Positions 9,624 to 19,242 of a stretch of DNA of 64,000 nt are shown here, one piece after another. The position numbers and the translations under genes are program-made. The notes beneath the pieces are model-generated. The model searched no databases and had not been told where the DNA came from. It was given only the letters and a program-made list of their open reading frames with translations. The stretch's first letter is position 1. Every line of letters begins with the position of its first letter. This DNA is from Alteromonadaceae bacterium Bs31 (GTDB lineage: Bacteria > Pseudomonadota > Gammaproteobacteria > Pseudomonadales > Cellvibrionaceae), in assembly GCA_900177435.1 (NCBI GenBank), contig FXAI01000003.1:441254-505253 (forward strand), written 5' to 3'.

Positions 9624-10121
9624 CTACTCAGGCTTGAGCATACTCTGCCACCAGTTCATGGGTTGTAGCTCTCCATCCTTCTCCAAATAAACATTGCCAT
9701 AAAACCAGGCGCTTTGGCCGTCCTTGCCCACATGCTCGTTCAACAATTGTTCAATGGCCTGGAATCCACAGCTCACATGGATACTAAATACCAGCATGCG
9801 CTCGTTTTGATAATCCAGGCTTCCACCCAGTTTCTCCAAGGCTGGTACCAGGTTGCCGGCCAGGTTTTCGATAGCCTGCTTGGCAAAAACACGAATACAC
9901 AGGTTACCGGAACGTTTCAGCACGCTGTACGATTTTGTATCGTGATCAACTTTTATTTGATCTCCCTTGGCGATGCCTCGCATAAAGCCGGGAGACTGAT
10001 ACAGCTGGAAAACCCCCTCCTGCGGCTCAATAACACGCAGGTTTTCCATCACCGGTTTGCCATCGGCTTGCTCCCCGGCAAATAATTGAATTTCTTTCAG
10101 CTCATACTCTTGTTTTGTCAT
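9624..10121 (-). CDS. DUF4265-like protein
   Basis: About 165 residues from the ATG at 10121, which has AGGT eight bases upstream; a longer frame to 10160 lacks a comparable site. The pattern VFQLYQSPGFMRGIAKGDQIKVD followed by a second alpha/beta half (LEKLGGSLDYQNERMLVFSIHVSCG; quoted in two parts in the family) looks like DUF4265. No signal peptide or membrane segment. Function unknown. It is divergent from the next plus-strand gene. Confidence 0.7.
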   Translation of the reverse strand: MTKQEYELKEIQLFAGEQADGKPVMENLRVIEPQEGVFQLYQSPGFMRGIAKGDQIKVDHDTKSYSVLKRSGNLCIRVFAKQAIENLAGNLVPALEKLGGSLDYQNERMLVFSIHVSCGFQAIEQLLNEHVGKDGQSAWFYGNVYLEKDGELQPMNWWQSMLKPE

Positions 10122-10280
10122 GCTAATACCTGTGCCTAATTCACCGCGCATTATACCCATGGCAGCTGTTTCTTCTCACCTGCCTTGTCGAACAAGCGTT
10201 AAAATAGACGACCAATGGGCGCAGTGCGGTTATACTTGGCGCCCACCAATTAAGGCTCACTTAATAACTGCAACGCTGTA

Positions 10281-10619
10281 ATGAAAACACTCTCCGCCTT
10301 GAATAAAGACTGGATCTTCTGGCTTGATAGACTAGGAGCCTATACCCTTCCCGTTGGTGTGCTGGCGTCGGTTTTTCTCCATACAACAGACACCATTCAT
10401 ATCACTTACAGCCTGATCTTCTTTGGCGTAGCTAGCCTGTGTATCGCACTAGCGCAGCACATTTGCCTGTACAAATTAGTTAAATGTCCAAAATGCGGCT
10501 GGAATCTGGCAAAATTTAAGAGCGGTAAAAAGATTCCACCCAAGCTGGTGTATAACGCGTTTAAGGCCGGTCGCGCCTGCCTCGAGTGTGGCTGGAAACC
10601 AGGCCAGGATAAAGAGTAA
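10281..10619 (+). CDS. Small membrane protein with C-terminal zinc-ribbon-like motif
   Basis: 112 residues. Two predicted membrane helices (about 18-33 and 41-60) are followed by a cytoplasmic tail with CPKCGWN (near 69) and CLECGW (near 99), a four-cysteine arrangement typical of a zinc ribbon. I do not recognise the family. The ribosome site is weak, but the frame is clean and codon use resembles its neighbours. Probably a real hypothetical gene. Confidence 0.65.
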   Translation: MKTLSALNKDWIFWLDRLGAYTLPVGVLASVFLHTTDTIHITYSLIFFGVASLCIALAQHICLYKLVKCPKCGWNLAKFKSGKKIPPKLVYNAFKAGRACLECGWKPGQDKE

Positions 10620-10788
10620 CCACTCCCTAGCCCCGTCCCTTGCAGGCCCCTCTATGTCACAACTGGCACAAGCCAGAATCCCTGCGCTCTCGCTGACTAC
10701 ACTTGCTCGATATTTTGCAACATAAACTAGGCCAATTAGCCCGTATAATAATCACCAACTTCACCCATTAAGAAAGAGGGACTCTCTT

Positions 10789-12075
10789 ATGCGCTTTAGC
10801 TTCGCCCTGCTTCCCCGCCTCAGCCTTACCCTGCTGCTTGCCATTGCCTTGCTCAGTGGCTGCTCAGTTAACCAGGTAACTGGCAAACGCCAGATGAGCA
10901 TGTCCTTTGATGAGCAGGTCAAAATGGGTAACTCCCAGTATGGCCCTGCCCAGCAGCAACAAGGGGGGCGCTATGTCGTCGACCCGGACTTAAATGTGTA
11001 TGTGAATGAGGTGGGCCAGTCCGTCGCCAAGTTTAGCCCGGTAAAATTACCCTATGAATTTGTGGTACTTAACAACGATGTACCCAATGCCTGGGCGCTG
11101 CCCGGCGGGAAAATCGCCATAAATCGCGGCCTGCTTGTTTTACTGGATGATGAAGCCCAACTGGCATCGGTACTGGGCCACGAGGTGATTCACGCCGCTG
11201 CGGAACATTCCGCAAAGCAAATGCGTAATTCGCAGATACTGGGTATTGGTGTGGCTGCGGCCGCCGTCGCCGCAGGCATGACAGATAACGAAAATGCCGC
11301 CCTTATCGGCCTGGGAGCAGCCTTAGGCGCCAAGGTGTATCAGGCACACTACGGCCGCAGCCAGGAACTGGAGGCGGATTTTTACGGCATCGATTACATG
11401 GTAGCTGCAGGTTACGACCCTCAGGCTGCAGTGGAACTGCAAATGAAGTTCGTAGAGCTATCAAAAGGGCAGAAAAGTAACGGCCTGGGTAAGCTCTTCG
11501 CCAGCCACCCTCCCTCCGAGGAGCGTGTGAAAAAAAATCAGCAAAAAGCAAACAAACTCCCCAAGGGCAAACGCAATCAAGCAGCCTACCAGCAGGCCAT
11601 TGCGCAAATCATAAAAGACCAGCCCGCCTATGCAAAACACAACGAAGCATTGCTGGCGGCCAACAATAAGCAACTTGACTCAGCCCTGTCGCTGAGCAAT
11701 CAAGCCATAAAAATGCAGCCCAACGAGGCGATGTTTTACGTAACCAAGGGCAAAATTCTCTCTTCACAAAATAAAGAGAAAGAAGCACGCAACGCCTTTG
11801 CTATCGCCACAAAAAAAAATCCGGACTACTACATGGGGCAACTGGCTCTCGGCGTAACAGAAGCGCAGCTGGGTAACAAACAACAAGCAAAATCCGCCCT
11901 GCAAAAAAGCTACCTACTGCTGCCCACCTCCCTGGCGGCCTATAACCTCGGCCAACTTGAAGAACAACAAGGAAATACGCAAAACGCTGTGAAATACTAT
12001 AAAGCAGCTGCCAGTGAAAACAGCAATATTGGCAAAGCCGCTCAACAAAAATTAAGAAATATGAACGCAGGCTAA
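10789..12075 (+). CDS. M48-family metalloprotease lipoprotein with TPR repeats (BepA/LoiP-like)
   Basis: 428 residues. Lipobox LLSGC with the modified cysteine at 25. The zinc site is HEVIH (131-135) with the third ligand in ELEAD (193-197). The N-terminal signature CSVNQVTGKRQMS is shared with LoiP/Oma1-type proteases, while the C-terminal part (about 280-425) contains TPR-like repeats as in BepA, which degrades or helps assemble outer-membrane proteins such as LptD and BamA. A periplasmic quality-control role is likely. Strong AGAGGGA ribosome site. ppk2 follows 15 bases later, likely in the same transcript. Confidence 0.9.
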   Translation: MRFSFALLPRLSLTLLLAIALLSGCSVNQVTGKRQMSMSFDEQVKMGNSQYGPAQQQQGGRYVVDPDLNVYVNEVGQSVAKFSPVKLPYEFVVLNNDVPNAWALPGGKIAINRGLLVLLDDEAQLASVLGHEVIHAAAEHSAKQMRNSQILGIGVAAAAVAAGMTDNENAALIGLGAALGAKVYQAHYGRSQELEADFYGIDYMVAAGYDPQAAVELQMKFVELSKGQKSNGLGKLFASHPPSEERVKKNQQKANKLPKGKRNQAAYQQAIAQIIKDQPAYAKHNEALLAANNKQLDSALSLSNQAIKMQPNEAMFYVTKGKILSSQNKEKEARNAFAIATKKNPDYYMGQLALGVTEAQLGNKQQAKSALQKSYLLLPTSLAAYNLGQLEEQQGNTQNAVKYYKAAASENSNIGKAAQQKLRNMNAG

Positions 12076-12090
12076 AGGAGGAAGCAGGCG

Positions 12091-13011
12091 ATGTCTGACA
12101 AGATTAATCACGAGATTTATCGTGACTGGCTGGAAAAAGAGTTGGAAGAGGCCATGGATGAAGACTATGAAATGGATTACGACGACATAGAGTTGTCGCT
12201 GGAGGTAAAAAAAATCTATAAGAAAAAACGTCCTCCCAGCATAGACCGTAAAAATTACATGCTTAACCTGTTAAAGCTTCAGGCAGAACTCATAAAACTA
12301 CAGGATTGGGTGGCCGAAACAGGGGAAAAAATACTGGTTATTTTTGAAGGCCGGGATTCCGCCGGTAAAGGTGGTGCGATTAAACGCATAACCCAGCGCT
12401 TAAACCCTCGTATTTGTCGTGTAGTGGCGCTCAATAAACCCACAGAACGGGAGCAAACCCAATGGTATTTTCAACGCTATGTTCCCCATCTGCCCTCCGC
12501 TGGTGAAATCGTTTTATTCGACCGTTCCTGGTACAACCGCTCTGGCGTTGAAAAGGTAATGGGCTTTGCCTCGCCGGAACAGGTTGAGCAATTTTTACAG
12601 GACGTACCGGAATTTGAGCGCATGCTGGTGCGCAGTGGCATTCGCCTGGTTAAATACTGGTTCTCCATCAGCGATGAAGAGCAACAATTGCGCTTCTTAA
12701 TGCGAATCCACGACCCCCTGAAACAGTGGAAGCTCAGCCCCATGGATTTGGAATCCCGTGTGCGCTGGGAGCAGTATACAAAAGCCAAGGAAATTACCTT
12801 TGCCCGCTCAAACACGAAAGAAGCGCCCTGGTATATTGTTGAAGCAAATGATAAACGCCGCGCACGATTAAACTGCATACAACACTTGCTAAACCAAGTG
12901 CCCTACAAAGATATTCCGCGAGACAAAATCGCATTACCCGATAGAGTGTTTAATGCCAATTACGAGCGAGAAACACTGCCTAAAGAATTGCATGTGCCGG
13001 AGGCTTTTTAA
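12091..13011 (+). CDS. ppk2: Polyphosphate kinase 2
   Basis: 306 residues. Walker A FEGRDSAGKGGAIKRI at 85-100, with the lid region and FDRSWYNRSGVEKVMGF as Walker B, all typical of PPK2. The family uses polyphosphate to phosphorylate ADP or GDP (class I) or AMP (classes II/III); a single domain of this size is most like class I, but I cannot assign it firmly. Excellent ribosome site (AAAGGAGG). Cytoplasmic. Confidence 0.93.
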   Translation: MSDKINHEIYRDWLEKELEEAMDEDYEMDYDDIELSLEVKKIYKKKRPPSIDRKNYMLNLLKLQAELIKLQDWVAETGEKILVIFEGRDSAGKGGAIKRITQRLNPRICRVVALNKPTEREQTQWYFQRYVPHLPSAGEIVLFDRSWYNRSGVEKVMGFASPEQVEQFLQDVPEFERMLVRSGIRLVKYWFSISDEEQQLRFLMRIHDPLKQWKLSPMDLESRVRWEQYTKAKEITFARSNTKEAPWYIVEANDKRRARLNCIQHLLNQVPYKDIPRDKIALPDRVFNANYERETLPKELHVPEAF

Positions 13012-13039
13012 GGACGCTCGGCTTAAGTAAGCATGTCAC

Positions 13040-13063
13040 AAGCGGGTAAGCCACTACCCGCTT
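13040..13063. terminator. Hairpin between convergent ppk2 and porin genes
   Basis: Stem AAGCGGGTA / TACCCGCTT (9 bp) with a six-base loop, placed between two converging stop codons. There is no strong T run, so termination could be weak or rely on Rho. Confidence 0.6.
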
Positions 13064-13072
13064 CGAAATCCA

Positions 13073-14296
13073 TTAAAACTTGAAGATCAAATCAATAAAG
13101 GTGCGCGCAAAACGATTCTCTTCACCCAGAGTAAACTCACCGTAATGGGTATCGTAGTATGACAGCGCAAGCGTTACACCGGGATGAACAACGTAGCTAC
13201 CTTTAATCAGGTGACCGTGGTTATCTGTTCCACCTCCGGCAAAATCCGAATCGGTAAAGAGCCCGAATGCTGCGTCTGCCTGTAATTCCTGATAACTGTA
13301 ACTGAAGCGAAAATCACCCGGCTCCTTGTTTTTACCCCAACGCATACCCAGGGCATAACCGGTATCTTCTTCCGGCGCGTCCAGGTTCTGAACATAATCG
13401 GCAAACAGCATAAACGGCACATTTGCCAGTTGAGTCTTCCACTCGGCAAAGAGTTCCAGCTCTTCATAGTTGTACTTATAACGCCCGTCTTCAGTGAGGC
13501 TGTTACCAAACAGATGCCCAGTATCAAACTCACCTTTATTTTTTGTATTAAAGAAATAATAGCCAACACCGGTTGTCAGTTGAGTACCACCAAGCTGTAA
13601 AACGCTACCCAGCTGCGTGGTGTAGTATTCAACTGTTTCCTGTTTACCACTGCGGTTATCAGATTCAACAAAGTTGTAACCCAACTCTGCAAACCAGGTT
13701 TTGTTTTTGCTGACAAGACTAAGTCCTTCTGGCCGAAGGTCACCATCCCAAAGCAAAAAATGCCCGCCGGGGCGGAAAAGTGTATTTTTATATTTACCAC
13801 CGACCCAGCGCAGCTGGTCCGCAAGTTGCCAGTCAAAGTAAGCGAGGTCTAAGCGCCAATCTTTAGTAGAGGCTGCATCACCCAAGGTCTGGTTGGTGGA
13901 AATAGGGTCATCATTACCACTGGCCAGGCCAAACACCACTTGCGCTGAGTCGCTTACTTTTGCCTGAACTGCAGCACGAGCACGTATACGGTAGCGCGTG
14001 CGATCTTCATCCTGGTTATCTTTAGAGATGGTATCGTGGCGGAGGCGGAAGTCGCCTTTAAATTTGAGCGGCGGCTTCTCTTTCTTTACAACAGGCTGCA
14101 CTTCTGTTTCTTTTGTCTTGTTTTGCTTCTCTTCTTCCAGCTCTTCAACCCGTTGCTGCAAGCCCTTAACCTCGTCTAACAACTCAGTTAAGCGTGAATT
14201 TAGCGCTGGAACGTCACTACCACCTGGCTCTTCAGACGCCACAGATAGGCTTGGCACGACCAAGGCGCCCAACAGGATTGTATATTTAATAAGCAT
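13073..14296 (-). CDS. Putative outer-membrane porin (PF16930 type)
   Basis: 407 residues. Signal peptide to about residue 20 (ending VASEE), then a coiled coil around 30-62 (LNSRLTELLDEVKGLQQRVEELEEE in pieces), then a beta-barrel that starts FKGDFRLRHDTIS and ends with the C-terminal aromatic FIDLIFKF, the usual barrel end. The layout matches the putative-porin family. Solute unknown. It faces ppk2 convergently. Confidence 0.85.
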   Translation of the reverse strand: MLIKYTILLGALVVPSLSVASEEPGGSDVPALNSRLTELLDEVKGLQQRVEELEEEKQNKTKETEVQPVVKKEKPPLKFKGDFRLRHDTISKDNQDEDRTRYRIRARAAVQAKVSDSAQVVFGLASGNDDPISTNQTLGDAASTKDWRLDLAYFDWQLADQLRWVGGKYKNTLFRPGGHFLLWDGDLRPEGLSLVSKNKTWFAELGYNFVESDNRSGKQETVEYYTTQLGSVLQLGGTQLTTGVGYYFFNTKNKGEFDTGHLFGNSLTEDGRYKYNYEELELFAEWKTQLANVPFMLFADYVQNLDAPEEDTGYALGMRWGKNKEPGDFRFSYSYQELQADAAFGLFTDSDFAGGGTDNHGHLIKGSYVVHPGVTLALSYYDTHYGEFTLGEENRFARTFIDLIFKF

Positions 14297-14393
14297 TAGA
14301 AGGGTTTCCCGACATCATTATTCAGCCGCGCACCTTAACTTTTTTTAAGCTATTCGCACAGAGGGAAAGAGAAATAGATTGAGCAGATAAGAC

Positions 14394-14597
14394 CTAGCAG
14401 GCAAAGTTACCTTCTTTTCGACGGCGTTCGCACTCTTTTCGGATATTCTCACAAGCCGTCACTTTACCGGGAGATGTGGGGTTTTTCTGAACACACTCGT
14501 CATTTTTCGCGGCAAGTTCCTGGTTACTCATCTTCTGCATTTTACCTTCGCAAGCAAGCAAAAGGGCTAGAGACAGGATCAGAATAAAAAATTTCAT
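14394..14597 (-). CDS. Small lipoprotein, cysteine-rich
   Basis: 67 residues. Lipobox LLLAC with cysteine at 16; the mature part has four further cysteines (positions 35, 49, 56 and 67 approximately), which may form disulphides. No family recognised. Clear frame and short spacing suggest a real gene. Confidence 0.65.
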   Translation of the reverse strand: MKFFILILSLALLLACEGKMQKMSNQELAAKNDECVQKNPTSPGKVTACENIRKECERRRKEGNFAC

Positions 14598-14738
14598 GTG
14601 GTCATGGGCCTCGATAAAATAGAGTTAGTCGCCCTGGAACAGGGGCGCGCGCACCCTAAGTGTAGACTAATTTTATAACTGTTCTCGCCCTGTAGACGGT
14701 TTAGCTATATCGGCAACCCGGTAGTTTACCAAAAAGCC

Positions 14739-14762
14739 AAAGAGGGCCAAGCAGCCCTCTTT
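14739..14762 (-). terminator. Rho-independent terminator after the DUF4136 lipoprotein
   Basis: Stem AAAGAGGGC / GCCCTCTTT with a six-base loop, followed on the minus strand by a T-rich run (GGCTTTTTGG). Confidence 0.75.
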
Positions 14763-14774
14763 ACTCAAAATAAC

Positions 14775-15341
14775 TTACTGTTGCGGCATAGGAGGGAACG
14801 ACACCATCGCCTCAGTGACTGCCTCGCGAATATTCTGCTCGCTTTGCTGAGGGCTGGTACTTTCACGCACACGACCGCTCGCCGTACCCTGCCAAACCTG
14901 AGTTTTACCTTCGCGCTGGAATGCAGCCATAATCAAAGTGCCCACAGTAAACTTGGACTCGGTAGTTCTGCTTGAGCTGGCAGACATGGAAGCATTCCAT
15001 GGGGAATGATACATGGAATATCCACCCACGCCCGTATTGGTGGTGCGGAACTGGCTGCGCTCTTCTGTGGTTACGGTATAGGCAATCGCCACATCCGCTT
15101 TTGCTTCATCTTCTACAATAACGAAGCCTTTTGAAACCAGGTCATCCGTAATCGCTTTACGTATGCGCTGGTCAACCATAGGGGTGGAGGCATTATCGTC
15201 CGGGAGGATTAGAACACTTTTGAACTTGCTAAAGTCCACAGAGGTATCCCAGTCGCTGGTGACGGTCAAGTTACTTCCGCAAGCGGCCAGTAAAAATGCT
15301 ATGCACGAAAAAAGAACAAACTTTCTTAACAAACTAATCAT
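14775..15341 (-). CDS. DUF4136-like lipoprotein
   Basis: About 188 residues from the ATG at 15341, which has GAGGA seven bases upstream; a longer frame to 15377 has no such site. Lipobox LLAACG. The mature protein runs TVTSDWDTSVDFSKFKSVLIL ... IRKAITDDLVSKGF ... ADVAIAYTV, matching DUF4136, a periplasmic family of unknown role. The central segment is rich in Gly, Ser and Tyr, as in relatives. Confidence 0.85.
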   Translation of the reverse strand: MISLLRKFVLFSCIAFLLAACGSNLTVTSDWDTSVDFSKFKSVLILPDDNASTPMVDQRIRKAITDDLVSKGFVIVEDEAKADVAIAYTVTTEERSQFRTTNTGVGGYSMYHSPWNASMSASSSRTTESKFTVGTLIMAAFQREGKTQVWQGTASGRVRESTSPQQSEQNIREAVTEAMVSFPPMPQQ

Positions 15342-15664
15342 TATTATATCCTCAAAGGTTAAAGTAGCCCGGAACACTGTTGAGCGAAACGGAATGCCCT
15401 CTAATGATGAACCTGGTCGCCAGGCCAGCTTTCCACGCTTAAAACTTTCAGAAAACTGCCTCTATCATAAGCTGCTAGCTTAAATCATCTGTGGCCTTGA
15501 ATACAGTGAATGCAAAGGGCATAACAAACAAAACGAGCGACTTTAGTTGTCTTGGCTTTGTTATTTTTTCACACGCCGAAGGGTAACTGAACACAGCTCT
15601 CCTTAGGACAACGGTTAATATACACAAACACTATCACAGAAAGCCTGCTTTAAGGATCGAAGCC
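15342..15664. other. Intergenic region (divergent promoters)
   Basis: No gene seen. It separates the divergent DUF4136 lipoprotein and the 62-residue gene. An inverted repeat ATAACAAA (15521-15528) / TTTGTTAT (15557-15564) is followed on the plus strand by a T run, which looks terminator-like although no gene lies before it on that strand. Confidence 0.5.
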
Positions 15665-15853
15665 ATGTCCCCTAAAATCTTATCGTTTGTTTTCTCCGTA
15701 CTCACTGCAGCAAGCATCGCCTTGGTGGTTCAATATCACCTCCATGGTCATAGTGCTGCAACTTCGCCCCGCAAATTTATGATTTTGGATGAGCAAATCG
15801 TGTACGCCGAACATGAATACGCTGCAGAGCTTACCGCCAAAAGCAAAGACTGA
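15665..15853 (+). CDS. Short single-span membrane or exported protein
   Basis: 62 residues. A hydrophobic N-terminal helix (about 5-23, KILSFVFSVLTAASIALVV) precedes a short polar tail (RKFMILDEQIVYAEHEYAAE). AAGGAT lies upstream at a suitable distance. Not recognised; could be a regulator or anchor. Moderate confidence it is translated. Confidence 0.5.
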   Translation: MSPKILSFVFSVLTAASIALVVQYHLHGHSAATSPRKFMILDEQIVYAEHEYAAELTAKSKD

Positions 15854-15882
15854 ATCAGCCCCTCTGCCGCTGCCATCATTCA

Positions 15883-17082
15883 TCACTGGTTTCTTTTGCT
15901 CCCGCCATATCCGTACAACAGCGAAATAACCAAGGCTGCTAGTGCAACAGGCAGGCACATCAGCAATTGAACCTGCCAGCCGAACTGAAACAAAATCCAG
16001 CCTGCAAGCAGCGACGCCAAGGCCTGAGAAGAAAAAATGGAAAAATCATTTACCGCCTGTACCTTAAATCGCTCACTTGGCTTATACGCTGCAGGCAGCA
16101 GAGTGGTTCCACAAAGAAAAAGAAAATTCCAACCGACACCCAGCAATACCAGAGACCACCAATAGTGCAGCACTTGCTCACCAGATAAGGCTACTGCAAT
16201 AACCAGTAAATAAAGAATGCTGCCAGAAATCATCAGTGGTGCTGGGCCAATTCGCTTTATCAGAAAGCCAGAAAATAACGAAGGTAAATACATTGCAACC
16301 ACGTGGCTTTGGATTACCCATTTGGCATCGCTCAGGCTGTGCCCGTGATGCACGTGCATACTGATGGGCGTGGAGGTCATTAAAAAAACCATCATGGAGT
16401 AGCCCAGCAAAGCGGCAAGCATTGCGATTAAGAATGCTTTACCTTTGATTATCTGCCCCAGGCTGCGAGCCTCCCCGGAGGCCTCTTGCTCTTTAAAGAC
16501 AGGATTCTCGAAAGCAGCTAACACCACTAAAGCAAGCAGCCCTAACAAGGCCATAAGCAAGAAAGCGGGAGCATAGTGTGGCCAATGCGGCAACAGCATG
16601 GCACCAATGGTGGATAACTCCGGGCCAAGCACGCCGGCAACGATCCCGGAAAGCATGAGTACCGAAAGCGCAGGCCCTGCGTTACTCATGTCAGAGAGGC
16701 TTTCCATCGCGGCAAAACGAAACTGCTGATAAAAACCCCCACCCCCGCCGGTGAGGGCCGAACCGACCAACAAAAGAGAATAATTTTGCGCAGCAGCTGC
16801 CAACCCACAGGCAACAATTCCCAGCAGAGACATCAGCAAGCCCACATAAGCGGCCCACTTTCTGCCAAATTTCTTTGCCAGCAATGCCGCCGGGACAGTG
16901 GTGCATGCGATGCCCACAACCGCCAGCGTTATGGGTAGAGTCGCCAGCGATTTGCTCGGTGCCAACTCTGCCCCCAGCAAACCTGAGACCAGCACCATCA
17001 AGGGCATACTCCCTTGCACCAATGCCAGTGTAGCCGCCAGTATCCATACGTTTTTGGGTAGTTGTTTTAGGGTGGCGAACAT
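15883..17082 (-). CDS. MFS transporter
   Basis: 399 residues with about 12 predicted membrane helices. The loop 2-3 motif appears as AKKFGRKWAAYVG. A glycine run (GGGGGFYQQFRFAAME) is in helix 4-5, characteristic of one group of uncharacterised drug/metabolite exporters. No neighbouring gene reveals the substrate. Confidence 0.8.
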   Translation of the reverse strand: MFATLKQLPKNVWILAATLALVQGSMPLMVLVSGLLGAELAPSKSLATLPITLAVVGIACTTVPAALLAKKFGRKWAAYVGLLMSLLGIVACGLAAAAQNYSLLLVGSALTGGGGGFYQQFRFAAMESLSDMSNAGPALSVLMLSGIVAGVLGPELSTIGAMLLPHWPHYAPAFLLMALLGLLALVVLAAFENPVFKEQEASGEARSLGQIIKGKAFLIAMLAALLGYSMMVFLMTSTPISMHVHHGHSLSDAKWVIQSHVVAMYLPSLFSGFLIKRIGPAPLMISGSILYLLVIAVALSGEQVLHYWWSLVLLGVGWNFLFLCGTTLLPAAYKPSERFKVQAVNDFSIFSSQALASLLAGWILFQFGWQVQLLMCLPVALAALVISLLYGYGGSKRNQ

Positions 17083-17433
17083 GATTGGGGGCCTTTATGT
17101 GGGCCGCAGAGCTTAGCATGGCGATTGTCGCCAGAGCGATAACAAGTAGCCAGTAAGCCCTCCGCCACGCCCCTTAAAACAGGCAGCACCAGCGGAGCGA
17201 GAAACGCTCTTTCCGCACGCACCTGAGTTTATGGTATGGGCATGGGTTTTATGAGGGGAAGCCTTATCTGCCCATACCAAGAGTGGGTTTGACTTAGCGT
17301 CGGAGATGCCTTTAACTTAGGGCTTGAAGGCGCCTACAATCATAAAAGCGCTTTTTTTAGCCTGCAATCAAGCTTACCAGCTCTTCTATTCCACAAATGA
17401 TAAACAATAAAAATATTTGGGACCTATATCTTC
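17083..17433. other. Intergenic region with an 11-bp inverted repeat
   Basis: No gene seen. It is the control region between the divergent MFS gene and the Na+/sugar symporter. TGGTATGGGCA (17232-17242) and TGCCCATACCA (17269-17279) form perfect 11-bp arms around 26 bases: a candidate operator pair or a leader hairpin. Confidence 0.6.
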
Positions 17434-19140
17434 ATGAATAGCATAGAAATCTTCCTGTTTGTAATCGCTGTAACCGGCGTAATCAGTTTTGGTATCTGGC
17501 AAAGCCGCAGCAGCACCAGCGATAGCGGCGGTGCGGCCAGTGGTTACTTTCTAGCAGGTCGCCATTTGAGCTGGTACCTGGTTGGCTTCTCGCTGATTGC
17601 AGCCAACATCTCCACCGAACAATTTGTAGGCATGTCCGGTAAGGCGGCAGACTGGCTGGGTATGGCCATCGCCTCTTACGAGTGGTTTGCGGCCATTACG
17701 CTGATTTTTGTCGCTTTTGTATTTTTGCCCAAGTTCCTAAAAACCGGTATCTACACGGTTCCTGAATTTCTCGAATACCGCTACGACCCATTTTCACGAA
17801 CAGTAATGGCGATAGCCACACTGGTTATTTTGGTCGGCGTTCCAACAGCCTCGGTTATTTTTTCCGGTGCAAAGGTTATTTCCGGTTACTACCCCGACGT
17901 GCCGATTCTCGGCAATCTCACCGCCGCTTGCTGGCTAATTGCTGTGCTTGCTGCAGGGTATGTATTTATCGGAGGGCTAAAGGCCTGCGCCTGGACCGAT
18001 TTGATCTGGGGCGCGTCTTTAATTGTCGGCGGGGCGATTGTTGCCTGGCTGGCTTTCGACGCCTTGGCGCTTGCCGACGCGGTGAAACTTGCACCTTCTG
18101 CAACGCTGAAGGATATCGATATTAATCAGCTAAAAGAAGCTGGTGCCTGGGAGCGATTCACTTTGCTTAACGCTGGCAGTGCCGCCGAAGGCGGTAAATT
18201 GCATATGGTGCGACCACTGAACGATGCAGAAATCCCCTGGTCCGCCCTAATTGTAGGGCTTTGGATTCCCAACTTTTTTTACTGGGGCTTTAACCAATAT
18301 ATTGTGCAACGCACCCTGGGCTCACGCTCTCTGGCAGAGGGCCAAAAAGGTATTGTCTTTGCTGCCTTTTTAAAATTGTTGATTCCTTTTGTGGTTGTGA
18401 TTCCCGGCATTCTCGCGTTTAACCTCTATTATGAGCAAATGGCCACCAGCGCCGGCGGCTACGATTACGACAGTGCTTTCCCCACCCTGCTGCGCAACCT
18501 GATTAAGCCTCACCCCTGGATTAGCTGGTTTGTACTGGCTGCAATTTTTGGTGCGATTGTGAGCTCACTGGCATCAATGCTTAATTCCGCCTCCACTATT
18601 TTCACCATGGACATCTGGCACAAGTTCGTCAAAGGCAGCAAAGATGAAAACCTGCCAACGGTGGGCCGCGTCTGTGTAGTACTTTTTGTGATTATCGCAG
18701 CGTTCATCGCGCCGTCTTTGGCAGCACCAGGCTTTGGAGGCATATTCACCTTTATTCAGGAATTCCAGGGTTTTATCAGCCCCGGCGTGCTGGCGATTTT
18801 CTTTTTCGGTTTGCTGGTACCGAAAGCACCACGCTTCCTTGGCTGGAGTGGCATTTTATTAAATGCATTTTTATACGGAGCATTTAAATGGTGGCTAGGT
18901 GATATAGTTGTAAGTTCGGGCTTGTGGTTCTCCGGAGAAATCTCTTTTCTCGACCGCATGGCCATTTGCTTTTTTCTTGTGTGTATTTACTGCACGGTAA
19001 TGACTCTACTCAAGCCCCTGCCAAAACCTGTTGAGCTTCCTGTAAACGAAGATATGGATATGACATCTTCACCCACGGTGAAAATGTTTGGTTGGGGCGT
19101 AGTGGCGCTGACAGTAGTGCTTTATATTGTTTTCTGGTAA
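17434..19140 (+). CDS. Sodium/sugar symporter, vSGLT-like (SSS family)
   Basis: 568 residues, about 14 membrane helices. Strong resemblance to Vibrio SglT: SLIAANISTEQFVGMSG, IASYEWFAAITLIFVA, YWGFNQYIVQRTLGSRS, GIVFAAFLKLLIPF and SSLASMLNSASTIFTMDI. The SglT galactose-site residues on helices 1, 6 and 10 lie in these conserved blocks. Galactose or glucose uptake driven by Na+ is likely, which fits galETK about 1 kb away. A terminator follows. Confidence 0.88.
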   Translation: MNSIEIFLFVIAVTGVISFGIWQSRSSTSDSGGAASGYFLAGRHLSWYLVGFSLIAANISTEQFVGMSGKAADWLGMAIASYEWFAAITLIFVAFVFLPKFLKTGIYTVPEFLEYRYDPFSRTVMAIATLVILVGVPTASVIFSGAKVISGYYPDVPILGNLTAACWLIAVLAAGYVFIGGLKACAWTDLIWGASLIVGGAIVAWLAFDALALADAVKLAPSATLKDIDINQLKEAGAWERFTLLNAGSAAEGGKLHMVRPLNDAEIPWSALIVGLWIPNFFYWGFNQYIVQRTLGSRSLAEGQKGIVFAAFLKLLIPFVVVIPGILAFNLYYEQMATSAGGYDYDSAFPTLLRNLIKPHPWISWFVLAAIFGAIVSSLASMLNSASTIFTMDIWHKFVKGSKDENLPTVGRVCVVLFVIIAAFIAPSLAAPGFGGIFTFIQEFQGFISPGVLAIFFFGLLVPKAPRFLGWSGILLNAFLYGAFKWWLGDIVVSSGLWFSGEISFLDRMAICFFLVCIYCTVMTLLKPLPKPVELPVNEDMDMTSSPTVKMFGWGVVALTVVLYIVFW

Positions 19141-19161
19141 CAGGAGACGCTCCAATACAAT

Positions 19162-19193
19162 AAAGCTCGGTGAGGCAAACCCACCGAGCTTTT
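19162..19193 (+). terminator. Rho-independent terminator after the symporter
   Basis: Stem AAAGCTCGGTG / CACCGAGCTTT (11 bp), nine-base loop, 21 bases after the symporter stop; the stem ends in T's. The A-rich side could also serve the converging gene. Confidence 0.85.
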
Positions 19194-19242
19194 GTGAATG
19201 GCTTTGTTATAAAGGCTTTACTTGAAAGGCTAGGTATTCACA

